From NCBI GenBank assembly GCA_030630245.1, contig DAOVNL010000017.1, positions 1-9,719 on the forward strand: a stretch of 9,719 nucleotides of DNA, in the 5' to 3' direction. The notes beneath the pieces are model-generated. The model did no database searches. It had not been told where the DNA came from and saw only the letters and a list, made by a program, of their open reading frames with translations. Positions within the stretch are counted from its first letter, which is position 1. Each line of letters starts with the position of its first letter. The DNA is from Candidatus Omnitrophota bacterium (lineage in GTDB: Bacteria > Omnitrophota > Gorgyraeia > B26-G9). Shown piece by piece: positions 1 through 5,225 of the stretch. The position numbers and the translations under genes were made by a program.

Positions 1-299
1 ATTGTACACTTTAAATTCTTTTGTTTTGCTTTCCCTATTTAAAATTTTCTCTAACTGAGCAGGATAGCTGTTTTCAAAACCTGCTCCTATTCCATAAGTA
101 AAAGAATCTCCTAAACACAAAATATGACATTTATTGTTATCTAACTGATCGAATTTGTATTGCGGGAGGTGTTGCTCAACATAAAGTTTGCTATAAATGT
201 TTAAAGATAATTCCATCAGAATAAGAACAACAATAACGCTGCATAGAGCCAGAAGAAAGTTGAGCAAAAAGAATTTTTTTTAATTCCAATTTTATGCAT
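1..299 (-). CDS. SGNH/GDSL-family hydrolase, N-terminal part, cut by window edge and apparently frameshifted
   Basis: On the minus strand a frame open to the window edge reads through a hydrophobic stretch (LLNFLLALCSVIVVLIL), a short extracytoplasmic linker, then ILCLGDSFTYGIGAG followed by NSYPAQLEKIL. GDS with Tyr-Gly shortly after is block I of SGNH/GDSL hydrolases (catalytic Ser in GDS), which cleave or transfer acyl/acetyl esters; a single N-terminal membrane anchor would place it at the envelope. Only about 72-89 residues are visible, so the catalytic Asp-His block is outside the window. The frame is closed by a TAA just before the hydrophobic segment; in-frame starts are TTG at 267 or ATG at 216, the latter inside or after the anchor. 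An ATG at 299 lies just below a promoter but is one base out of frame; one extra A in the A8 tract (274-281) would join it cleanly to the anchor. Family call is good, the start is uncertain. Confidence 0.72.
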
Positions 300-310
300 A
301 GTGTAATAAA

Positions 311-339
311 ATATTAGTTTATTTAAAAAATAATGTTAA
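311..339 (-). promoter_or_regulatory. sigma70-type promoter for the SGNH hydrolase
   Basis: Reading the minus strand, TTAACA (339-334) is followed after exactly 17 nt by TAATAT (316-311). Five of six -35 bases and four of six -10 bases match consensus. The predicted transcription start is about 304-305, only some 5 nt above the ATG at 299, and no Shine-Dalgarno sequence is present, so the message would be almost leaderless. No experimental support; AT-rich background makes chance matches easy. Confidence 0.45.
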
Positions 340-523
340 TTTGTTTCCTGTAATGAAAAAGCTCAACTACTGGAGCGATTTTTTTTAAACGCAGTATTTA
401 GTTAACTGCAAACGCCCTTGTTAGATTTTATTTTACCCCAGGGATTACTTGTTACACAAGTAATTTCTGCCGGACTGTCCCAAAAACCTTACAGCGGAAA
501 TGCCTGCTGCCGGAGAAGAAAGC
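340..523. other. Intergenic stretch between divergent promoters with small hairpins
   Basis: No convincing reading frame. It holds a short inverted repeat, GCAGT with ACTGC around an AT-rich loop (about 391-410), and a perfect 8-bp one, ATTACTTG (444-451) with CAAGTAAT (457-464) separated by TTACA. The 8-mer CTGCCGGA occurs twice in direct orientation (467-474 and 507-514). The 444-464 dyad is compact enough to be an operator or an RNA hairpin, but has no T-run and sits 60 bp upstream of the 524-552 promoter. No function can be assigned. Confidence 0.4.
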
Positions 524-552
524 TTGAATCAATTTCGCAGTTGACCTATAAT
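524..552 (+). promoter_or_regulatory. sigma70-type promoter upstream of the 561 ORF and the phosphorylase
   Basis: TTGAAT (524-529), a 17-nt spacer, then a perfect TATAAT (547-552). The predicted start is about 559, immediately before the ATG at 561 and about 110 nt before the phosphorylase start at 669. It therefore most likely drives both. Confidence 0.6.
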
Positions 553-560
553 AATACAAA

Positions 561-669
561 ATGCGAAGTTTGTTTTTTGCTGTAATTTGTATGTTTAATA
601 TGAATCAGCTGATATATGCTGAAGGAGATCGGGCTGGGTAAAACGGATTATGAATTTGTGAGTGCGTAA
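561..669 (+). pseudogene. Vestige: signal-peptide start joined out of frame to a short C-terminal tail
   Basis: An ATG at 561, next to the predicted transcription start, opens a 26-codon frame (stop 639-641) beginning MRSLFFAVICMFNMNQLIYA then EGD. This looks like a signal peptide with an Ala at a plausible signal peptidase I site. It ends almost at once. In another frame a 17-codon stretch from ATG 616 (LGKTDYEFVSA at its end) finishes with TAA at 667-669, overlapping the phosphorylase ATG as TAATG, the usual geometry of an operon gene end. I infer that an exported-protein gene lost its body, leaving its start and perhaps a downstream tail. Alternatively the 26-aa frame is a leader peptide and the tail is chance. 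I recognise no family. Confidence 0.4.
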
Positions 670-1403
670 TGAAGGATGCAGAAGAAAAAAAGTTTAAAAA
701 ATTATTCGGAATAGGCCGTGATGAGTTAGGGGAAGTGCTGTTAATAAGCCCGTTTTTTCACGTAAAGCTTTTAGCATCTGAGTTAAAGCGGAAAAATTTT
801 TTTAAAGGCATGATCTTTCATGGGGTGAACGGTTTTTATAAAAATAAAAAAATAACATTTGTAAATACGGGCATGGGGCAGACACTGGTAGCGGATTGCA
901 TTTTGGCCCAAGATGCTGAAAAAATAAAGGCGGTAATTTTTCTGGGTGCTGTCGGAGCCGTTAAAGATCTGGAAATTGCCGATACCGTTGTTATCAAAGA
1001 AGCGGTTTTCGATACGGAATACCACAGGAAATTCGGAATAAATTTTAAAGAAGGAGCTCAGAAAAAATTTTATCCGGATGCGCAGCTGCTTAAATACAGT
1101 TTGAATACAGCAAGCGAAAAAAACTATCACTTAAAACAGGTTAATGTCATCAGCATCCATAGTTTTTGGGACCAGGCAGAGAAAAGAGCTGAACAACTGG
1201 CTAAGAACGGCGTGCAAAGTGTTGATTTGGAGTGCGCCCTTTTTTATGCCGCGGCCCGGGAAAAAAAGATCAAATCCATTGCTTTTTGTTTTGTCAGTGA
1301 CAATATCGTATCACGGCCATTCTGGGGGAATTTCTCCGTAAAAGAGAGATTGGCCATGAAAAACAAAGCATCTGAGATCGTTCGCCTGGGGTTGGAATTA
1401 TAG
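669..1403 (+). CDS. Nucleoside phosphorylase / MTAN-superfamily protein (PNP_UDP_1 fold)
   Basis: The 244-aa protein has the landmarks of the PNP/UDP phosphorylase family in order: NTGMG (66-70), a central FLGAVGAVKDLEIADTVVI block (about 91-109) like the family's GxxG..L..GD motif, VDLE (185-188) where family members normally have VEME, and a late SDN (210-212) where the catalytic Asp usually lies. Such enzymes cleave the N-glycosidic bond of nucleosides by phosphorolysis or hydrolysis in the cytoplasm; substrate (purine nucleoside, methylthioadenosine, futalosine or a hopanoid-pathway intermediate) cannot be read from sequence. The length is normal. The start follows an in-frame TGA at 651-653, with ATG 669 the first usable start; no strong Shine-Dalgarno precedes it, but a stop codon overlaps it, suggesting translational coupling to the short upstream frame. 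Confidence 0.8.
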   Translation: MKDAEEKKFKKLFGIGRDELGEVLLISPFFHVKLLASELKRKNFFKGMIFHGVNGFYKNKKITFVNTGMGQTLVADCILAQDAEKIKAVIFLGAVGAVKDLEIADTVVIKEAVFDTEYHRKFGINFKEGAQKKFYPDAQLLKYSLNTASEKNYHLKQVNVISIHSFWDQAEKRAEQLAKNGVQSVDLECALFYAAAREKKIKSIAFCFVSDNIVSRPFWGNFSVKERLAMKNKASEIVRLGLEL

Positions 1404-1415
1404 CGAAAATTGATG

Positions 1416-1431
1416 TGATCGCGGCCGATCA
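1416..1431 (+). terminator. Short GC hairpin after the phosphorylase
   Basis: TGATCG (1416-1421), loop CGGC, CGATCA (1426-1431) form a perfect 6-bp stem 12 nt after the stop codon, extendable by wobble pairs. It is followed by TGTTAAAATTT rather than a clean T-run, so as an intrinsic terminator it is weak. Position is the main support. Confidence 0.3.
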
Positions 1432-1522
1432 TGTTAAAATTTAATACCAGATATTGTACTTGATACAAGACTCCCCCACAATAAAAAAATCTTGTTTTTT
1501 CATCACAAAATCTTTTAGTTTG

Positions 1523-1550
1523 CTATATATTGTATTACAATAGTATATAG
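1523..1550. promoter_or_regulatory. AT-rich dyad, possible operator
   Basis: CTATATA (1523-1529) and TATATAG (1544-1550) flank an inner pair TTGTA (1530-1534) and TACAA (1536-1540) centred on one base. The inner and outer arms are offset by a 3-nt TAG insertion on the right. It lies about 45 bp upstream of the -35 box at 1596, a place where activator or repressor sites are found. Chance is possible in such AT-rich DNA. Confidence 0.3.
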
Positions 1551-1595
1551 TAACCAAAATATTGTATAAAATTCTTTAAAAAAGCTAATTTTTAC

Positions 1596-1624
1596 TTGAC
1601 TTTTTTTGTCTTTAAAGTCATAAT
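1596..1624 (+). promoter_or_regulatory. sigma70-type promoter of the coiled-coil/fliW/csrA operon, overlapped by a dyad
   Basis: TTGACT (1596-1601), a 17-nt spacer and CATAAT (1619-1624) give five of six matches at each box. The predicted start is near 1631, leaving a leader of about 275 nt before the ATG at 1906. A perfect inverted repeat, TGACTTT (1597-1603) with AAAGTCA (1614-1620), spans from the -35 box to the edge of the -10 box. A protein bound there would block RNA polymerase, so this could be a repressor operator. Confidence 0.6.
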
Positions 1625-1630
1625 TAGTGT

Positions 1631-1905
1631 TTAGATAGCATCAAAGGTAAAAATAGCTGCTAAGTAAGGCGTTTCGATGATAATTGAGGTGGCGTAGGAT
1701 AGGGGAAGCAGGGCCTATTTTTCAGAGATATCCGGCCGTTTTTTGATAATGATAGTCTCAAGTTTAAGAGGTACTAAAAAATTGGCTTTAAAGTTTATAC
1801 CCGTAAAATTAAAGCTTTTTAAACCGGAATCGAAGGCAGCTCTTCACAGATAAAAAGGAGCGTTCGGTTTTTTCTTTAATCGCAAGGGAACTCATTAAGG
1901 GGAAA
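1631..1905 (+). promoter_or_regulatory. Long structured 5' leader of the coiled-coil/fliW/csrA operon
   Basis: Between the predicted transcription start and the ATG there is no convincing reading frame. Three structural elements stand out. (a) AAAAATAG-CTGCT (1649-1661) pairs with AGCAG (1707-1711) and CTATTTTT (1715-1722), 13 bp with a GGC bulge, enclosing about 45 nt with an inner wobble-containing stem (TTTCGAT with ATTGAGG, 1672-1689). (b) GGATA (1697-1701) can instead pair with TATCC (1729-1733), supported by GGC (1691-1693) with GCC (1735-1737) and followed by T6 (1739-1744); this crosses (a), so they would exclude each other or form a pseudoknot. (c) A terminator-like hairpin lies at 1821-1873. 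This layout resembles riboswitch or attenuator leaders, but I cannot match it to a known class. GGA trinucleotides occur at 1697, 1826 and 1857, relevant because csrA is in the operon. Confidence 0.45.
1821..1873 (+). terminator. Terminator-like hairpin just upstream of the coiled-coil gene (possible attenuator)
   Basis: AAACCGGAATCG (1821-1832) can pair with CGTTCGGTTT (1861-1870), about 10 bp with a bulged G and a bulged T, enclosing a smaller GAAG/CTTC stem. The 3' arm runs into TTTTTTCTTT (1868-1877). It ends only about 30 nt before the start codon, so read-through would be needed to express the operon; the loop carries an AAGGAG sequence. Confidence 0.4.
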
Positions 1906-3834
1906 ATGACAAAGATTCGCACAGATCTTAAATTTGTACATAACGGCATAAAACTGCTGGTGTTAATTATTGTAATAATGTCTTTTGTTCATAAAGCGGG
2001 TGCTTCCGGCGATAAGTTGAAAGCGCCTAAGGTTATTTATCAATCAAAACCTTTTGAGCAGGGGGCCATAGATAAAAAGAATTATTATTTTAAGAAGATC
2101 CTGGATAATGAAATAGCTTTTCTGAAGGAAGAATTAAATAAACAAAAGCAGGTACAGGAGGAAGCGCTTGCCGGGCAGAAAGCAAAATATAAGGGGATGC
2201 TTAAAAAACAGAAGGCGGCGTTTCAAAAAATCATAGAAGAATCTTCCTATCCGGTCATAGAAGATCTTGAAAAGAAATTACACAAGGCAGAAATGGATAT
2301 TGCCGAGCAGAAAAAAACTAACGAAAAAGCTCTTATTCAAAAGGAGCTTGAGTTCAGCATGAAAATTAAAACATTGTCCGACCAGTTTGAGAGAGTGGTT
2401 ACTGAGGCAAGGCAAAAGGAAGAATTTTTCCCCCCTGGCAGGGACGATCAAAAAATAAAAGAACTTACGGCAAAAGTAGATAGTTTGAACGAAAAACTGA
2501 AAATAAAACAAAATCTGCATGAAGAAGTCTTAAAACGCAAAGAAAAGGAATATAACGGCCGCCTGCAGAAGATCATTGATGAGTCCAAAAGCGCAGAAAG
2601 TATGGACCGTGAGCAGGAAATAGGAGATGCCGGTGCTGCGATTGCTCAGAGGGACTCTCAGATAAGAGTGTTGAACCAGAGAGTAAAAGATCTCAATGAA
2701 AAAATTGAAAAACAAAGAAAAGTAAATGAAAAAGAACTGGAAATAAATAAAAAAGAATATGAACAAAAGCATGCGGAACTCCAGGAGAAATACAGGCTTC
2801 GAACAGAAGAGGCGGTAAAGGTTTTAGAGGATAAACTGAACAAAAAATACGTTCAGCTTGATGAAATTATCCGGGGCAAGGAAAGGACGTATGCTGAGGA
2901 AATTTTTAAAAGAGAACAAGAGCTTGAAAAAACAAAGAAGCAAGCTCAGAATAAGGAAAAGACACTGCGGCAGATGACAGCAGACAAAGAACTTGAATAT
3001 GGCCGGAGCATAGAAAGAGAAAAACACAAATACGTGAAAGAAAATGAGGCCTTAAAGAAATCATCCGGACAGCTGAAGATGTATATTATAAAACTGAAAG
3101 AAGAGCTGAAAACAAAATCGATTATTGTATCTGAAAAGAATAATCAGATTCAAGTATTGAACAAAAAGTTAGCTCTTTATTCCGGGGAAGAAACAAGCCA
3201 GGCATATAAAATTTCAAGGATTGTCAAAAAAGAGCTCGAAAATATAAAGAGAGAGAATAAAAGACAAAAGGGCGAGATCGAAGATCTGAAAAATCAGTTG
3301 GCTGAGCAAAAGAGTACTTTAGAGATGAAGCTGGCTAAGCAGAAAAAAACGATAATGAATCTGCAAAGGGACGCGGAAGCGGAAATACTGCATAATTCTT
3401 TTGAGTGGGAAAAAAAGCTGCGCATTCAAGAGGCTAAATATATAAGACAGATTCGTATTCTTGAAAAAGAAAATGAAAAGCTGCAAAGTGATTATGAGCG
3501 CAAGATTGAAAAAGTGTCGGAAAAATTGCGTGGAAAGATTGACAAAGATGAAAAAATCAAAAGCAAATTAAACAGCGTTAGAAAAAATCAAATAGATTTG
3601 CTTGAAGAAATGCTTTTAAGCAAAGCAGCGATGATGCAAAAGATTTCGCCTGATTTTAAAAGAGCGCGGAAAGATAAAGCGGAAACTTATTTTAAGAGAG
3701 CAATGAGCGCCATACTGAAAAAGAATTATGCGCGCGCAAAATACGAATTAGAAGAAGTTTTGTTGATTGAACCGGATAACCAAATGACGATCAATATGCT
3801 GGGGAGCATTAATTTTTTGCTTGAAAAAAAATAA
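1906..3834 (+). CDS. Exported long coiled-coil protein with C-terminal TPR-like repeat
   Basis: The 642-aa protein starts MTKIRTDLKFVHNGIK followed by a hydrophobic segment (about 16-30, LLVLIIVIMSF) ending near AGASG. This is either a cleaved signal peptide or an N-terminal anchor. Residues about 50-580 are almost uninterrupted heptad-like, Lys/Glu/Gln-rich sequence, hence a very long coiled coil. Residues about 590-632 (KAETYFKRAMSAILKKNYARAKYELEEVLLIEPDNQ) fit one TPR helix pair, a protein-protein contact module. A strong AAGGGG (1897-1902) lies 3 nt before the ATG, slightly close. No catalytic motif is visible and no named family is recognised; a structural or tethering role at the envelope is inferred. 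It lies 51 nt upstream of fliW with no terminator between, so it probably shares their transcript, which makes a functional link to the CsrA switch possible. Confidence 0.75.
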   Translation: MTKIRTDLKFVHNGIKLLVLIIVIMSFVHKAGASGDKLKAPKVIYQSKPFEQGAIDKKNYYFKKILDNEIAFLKEELNKQKQVQEEALAGQKAKYKGMLKKQKAAFQKIIEESSYPVIEDLEKKLHKAEMDIAEQKKTNEKALIQKELEFSMKIKTLSDQFERVVTEARQKEEFFPPGRDDQKIKELTAKVDSLNEKLKIKQNLHEEVLKRKEKEYNGRLQKIIDESKSAESMDREQEIGDAGAAIAQRDSQIRVLNQRVKDLNEKIEKQRKVNEKELEINKKEYEQKHAELQEKYRLRTEEAVKVLEDKLNKKYVQLDEIIRGKERTYAEEIFKREQELEKTKKQAQNKEKTLRQMTADKELEYGRSIEREKHKYVKENEALKKSSGQLKMYIIKLKEELKTKSIIVSEKNNQIQVLNKKLALYSGEETSQAYKISRIVKKELENIKRENKRQKGEIEDLKNQLAEQKSTLEMKLAKQKKTIMNLQRDAEAEILHNSFEWEKKLRIQEAKYIRQIRILEKENEKLQSDYERKIEKVSEKLRGKIDKDEKIKSKLNSVRKNQIDLLEEMLLSKAAMMQKISPDFKRARKDKAETYFKRAMSAILKKNYARAKYELEEVLLIEPDNQMTINMLGSINFLLEKK

Positions 3835-3885
3835 ATATCATCGATTAATTGAGATCGTCAACGCTGAGAGGGGGTAAGTAGTTAT

Positions 3886-4362
3886 ATGAAAATATCCAGT
3901 ACACATGAAGAGCATAGTTCGCTGCTTAATGGAACTAAAATGTTTTTTCCTGAAGGAATAATCGGATTTGAAGATCATAAAGATTATGGAATTGTGAACG
4001 AAAAGTCCAAGGAACCGTTCCTTTGGCTGCAATCACAAAAGGATCCGGAAATAAATTTTATTATAATTGATCCTTTAGAATTTAAGCCTGATTATAAGCC
4101 TGTATTGGCAGAGCTGGATAAATCGGCATTGCAGATCAGCGATATTGATGAATGCCTGTGCTATGTCATTGTTTGCGTACCGCAAGGATCAGATCGAATA
4201 AGCGCTAATTTACTGGCACCGTTAATGGTCAATAAACAGAAAAATATATGCAGACAGGTAGTTTTGCAAGAACAGGATTATTCGGTACAACACTTGGTTT
4301 TGGATGAAATGCTTAAAAAAATAGAGGATAAAAATGTTAGTTCTTTCACGCAAACCAAATGA
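3886..4362 (+). CDS. fliW: Flagellar assembly factor FliW (CsrA antagonist)
   Basis: At 158 aa the length is normal for FliW. Family landmarks are present: [10 protein letters not shown] (21-30), [20 protein letters not shown] (44-63), and the C-terminal [20 protein letters not shown] (108-127). In Bacillus and others FliW binds CsrA and releases flagellin mRNA from repression, with flagellin competing for FliW; it acts in the cytoplasm as a protein-protein switch. The start is supported by GAGAGGGGG about 10 nt upstream. Its last 29 nt overlap csrA in another frame, implying translational coupling. No flagellin or other flagellar gene lies in the window, so the target here could be flagellin elsewhere or another abundant surface protein. 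Confidence 0.93.
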   Translation: MKISSTHEEHSSLLNGTKMFFPEGIIGFEDHKDYGIVNEKSKEPFLWLQSQKDPEINFIIIDPLEFKPDYKPVLAELDKSALQISDIDECLCYVIVCVPQGSDRISANLLAPLMVNKQKNICRQVVLQEQDYSVQHLVLDEMLKKIEDKNVSSFTQTK

Positions 4363-4579
4363 AAGTATAATTATCGGGGATAATATTGAAGTAAAGATTG
4401 TAGAAGTGCGCGGCGAGCAAGTTAAGCTGGGGATAACTGCTCCGCGTGATATCCCGGTTCATAGAAAAGAGGTATATGAGTCGATACACAAGCAAAATCT
4501 AAATGCGGTGCAGAAAAAGCATACTAATTTAGAGAAATTTTCAAATATATTTAAGAAGAAAAAAGGTCCTTCCCAATAA
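4334..4579 (+). CDS. csrA: Carbon storage regulator CsrA, with extended C-terminus
   Basis: The first 55 residues are canonical: [10 protein letters not shown], then [34 protein letters not shown]. The RNA-contacting residues L4, R6 and R44 (by E. coli numbering) are all conserved. CsrA is a dimeric RNA-binding protein that recognises GGA motifs in hairpin loops and usually represses translation. The protein is 81 aa against about 61 in E. coli; the extra Lys-rich tail (about 60-81) is in the region where FliW binds CsrA in species that have FliW. Its ribosome site, AGAGGAT about 7 nt before the ATG, lies inside fliW and contains a GGA, so CsrA could repress its own translation. It overlaps fliW by 29 nt and is the last gene before a terminator-like hairpin. 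Confidence 0.97.
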   Translation: MLVLSRKPNESIIIGDNIEVKIVEVRGEQVKLGITAPRDIPVHRKEVYESIHKQNLNAVQKKHTNLEKFSNIFKKKKGPSQ

Positions 4580-4605
4580 AGATATCATTCCGAAAGCTGC
4601 GTTCA

Positions 4606-4632
4606 AACGCCTGAATTTCTCAGGCGTTCTTT
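4606..4632 (+). terminator. Terminator-like hairpin after csrA
   Basis: AACGCCTGA (4606-4614) and TCAGGCGTT (4620-4628) form a perfect 9-bp stem with a 5-nt loop, 27 nt after the csrA stop. The following CTTT is a short U-tract, so efficiency may be moderate, but stem and position are convincing. Confidence 0.75.
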
Positions 4633-4715
4633 GAGTATTTAAAATAATGCTGAAGTAAACCTACACTTATATATTGCGTATTTTTTTGAGATTCGGGAAG
4701 ATAAAACAACCGGAT

Positions 4716-4952
4716 TTAATTAAAATAGATCTGAGCGATTTTCAACTTGATGATTTTTTCCTGCGTTTTATTGTAAAGAGAACAAGCGTGGATAATGTCT
4801 TCATCCCGTGCTTTTGAGGCAATTGAGTTTTCAAAACAAACCAGTTTTAAGTCAGCATTAGTTATATTGCATCTTTTGCTTGAAGAATTACGTAAAATTC
4901 TGTTTTTCTTTGGGCGATTGGATGAATCAGGATGGTTCTTCTTGTTCGGCAT
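4716..4952 (-). CDS. Small basic hypothetical protein (78 aa), possibly FlgM-like at its C-terminus
   Basis: The start is ATG 4952, chosen because GGGAGGT precedes it at good spacing (complement of 4962-4968) and because a longer TTG-started frame (4994) would begin at the predicted transcription start. The product is 78 aa: a Lys/Arg/Ser/Asn-rich N-terminal third (PNKKNHPDSSNRPKKNR), likely disordered, then a helical second half ending NKTQEKIIKLKIAQIYFN. I do not recognise a family with confidence. The tail resembles the C-terminus of anti-sigma factor FlgM (conserved EKI..LK preceded by an Asp-Leu segment), which would fit next to fliW-csrA, but the last residues are shorter than in FlgM and the match is weak. 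It is driven by its own strong promoter and is divergent from the ABC gene. Confidence 0.6.
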   Translation of the reverse strand: MPNKKNHPDSSNRPKKNRILRNSSSKRCNITNADLKLVCFENSIASKARDEDIIHACSLYNKTQEKIIKLKIAQIYFN

Positions 4953-5001
4953 CTTTTTTTTACCTCCCTGTAAATGTAAGATGATTCCTTTCAATGTATA
5001 A

Positions 5002-5030
5002 ATAATATCATAAGCGTTTTTTTATGTCAA
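5002..5030 (-). promoter_or_regulatory. Near-consensus sigma70 promoter of the 78-aa gene
   Basis: On the minus strand a perfect TTGACA (5030-5025), exactly 17 nt, then TATTAT (5007-5002). The start of transcription is expected near 4995, giving a leader of about 43 nt with a good ribosome site. This is the closest to consensus of the promoters in the window. Confidence 0.8.
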
Positions 5031-5049
5031 TTCTTTTATTTGTAGAGGG

Positions 5050-5171
5050 GTAATCGGTGAGTGAATGGGGTGGGTATCATATCTTCACGCGAAATAGATT
5101 CTCTTTAGCTGTTTGAAACACTACGCGATATCTTTTAAACGTAATTATCCCCCCATTCACTCACCGATTAC
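5050..5171. repeat. 122-bp inverted-repeat element, REP/MITE-like
   Basis: The arms at 5050-5070 and 5151-5171 are perfect 21-bp inverted copies (outer end GTAATCGGTGAGTGAATG). The 80-bp interior contains a nested pairing, ATAT..CGCG (about 5080-5090) with CGCGATAT (5124-5131). No reading frame of note lies inside. Such size and symmetry fit a non-autonomous palindromic mobile repeat, for example one moved by a REP-associated (Y1) transposase; no transposase is in the window and no clear target duplication is visible. It sits between two divergent promoters, so it also separates the 78-aa gene from the ABC operon. Confidence 0.7.
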
Positions 5172-5175
5172 GAGA

Positions 5176-5200
5176 TATTATTAAAACAGCTTTAATAATA
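5176..5200. promoter_or_regulatory. Perfect 10-bp palindrome at the ABC promoter
   Basis: TATTATTAAA (5176-5185), spacer ACAGC, TTTAATAATA (5191-5200) is an exact dyad of 25 bp overall. Its right arm covers the expected -35 position for the TATAAT at 5214. It could be a repressor or activator site. A run of T follows at 5205-5211, but an all-AT stem would make a poor terminator. Confidence 0.5.
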
Positions 5201-5213
5201 AAAATTTTTTTAG

Positions 5214-5219
5214 TATAAT
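5214..5219 (+). promoter_or_regulatory. -10 box of the ABC operon, implying a leaderless start
   Basis: A perfect TATAAT ends 6 nt before the ATG at 5226. The base 17 nt further up is only TTTAAT, a weak -35. With usual spacing transcription would begin at or next to the A of the ATG, and no Shine-Dalgarno sequence exists upstream. Confidence 0.5.
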
Positions 5220-5225
5220 AACTTT

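Noticed and set aside
1649..1744. Assignment of the leader to a known riboswitch (c-di-GMP-I, glycine, THF, cobalamin) or to SRP RNA
   Set aside because: I compared remembered consensus segments by eye and found only short fragments in common, such as GGAAGCAG; not enough to name a class.
2278..3027. Several Phe-rich minus-strand frames within the coiled-coil gene
   Set aside because: They are antisense reflections of Lys/Glu-rich codons; none has a ribosome site or family features.
4953..4994. TTG-initiated extension of the 78-aa minus-strand protein
   Set aside because: Its TTG coincides with the predicted transcription start and the extension contains the ribosome site used by ATG 4952.
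4795..5001. 68-codon plus-strand frame opposite the small minus-strand gene
   Set aside because: It lies antisense to the 78-aa gene, has no ribosome site or promoter and its composition mirrors the opposite strand.
5176..5211. AT palindrome followed by T7 as an intrinsic terminator
   Set aside because: The stem has no G-C pair and would be too unstable; its place at a promoter favours an operator.
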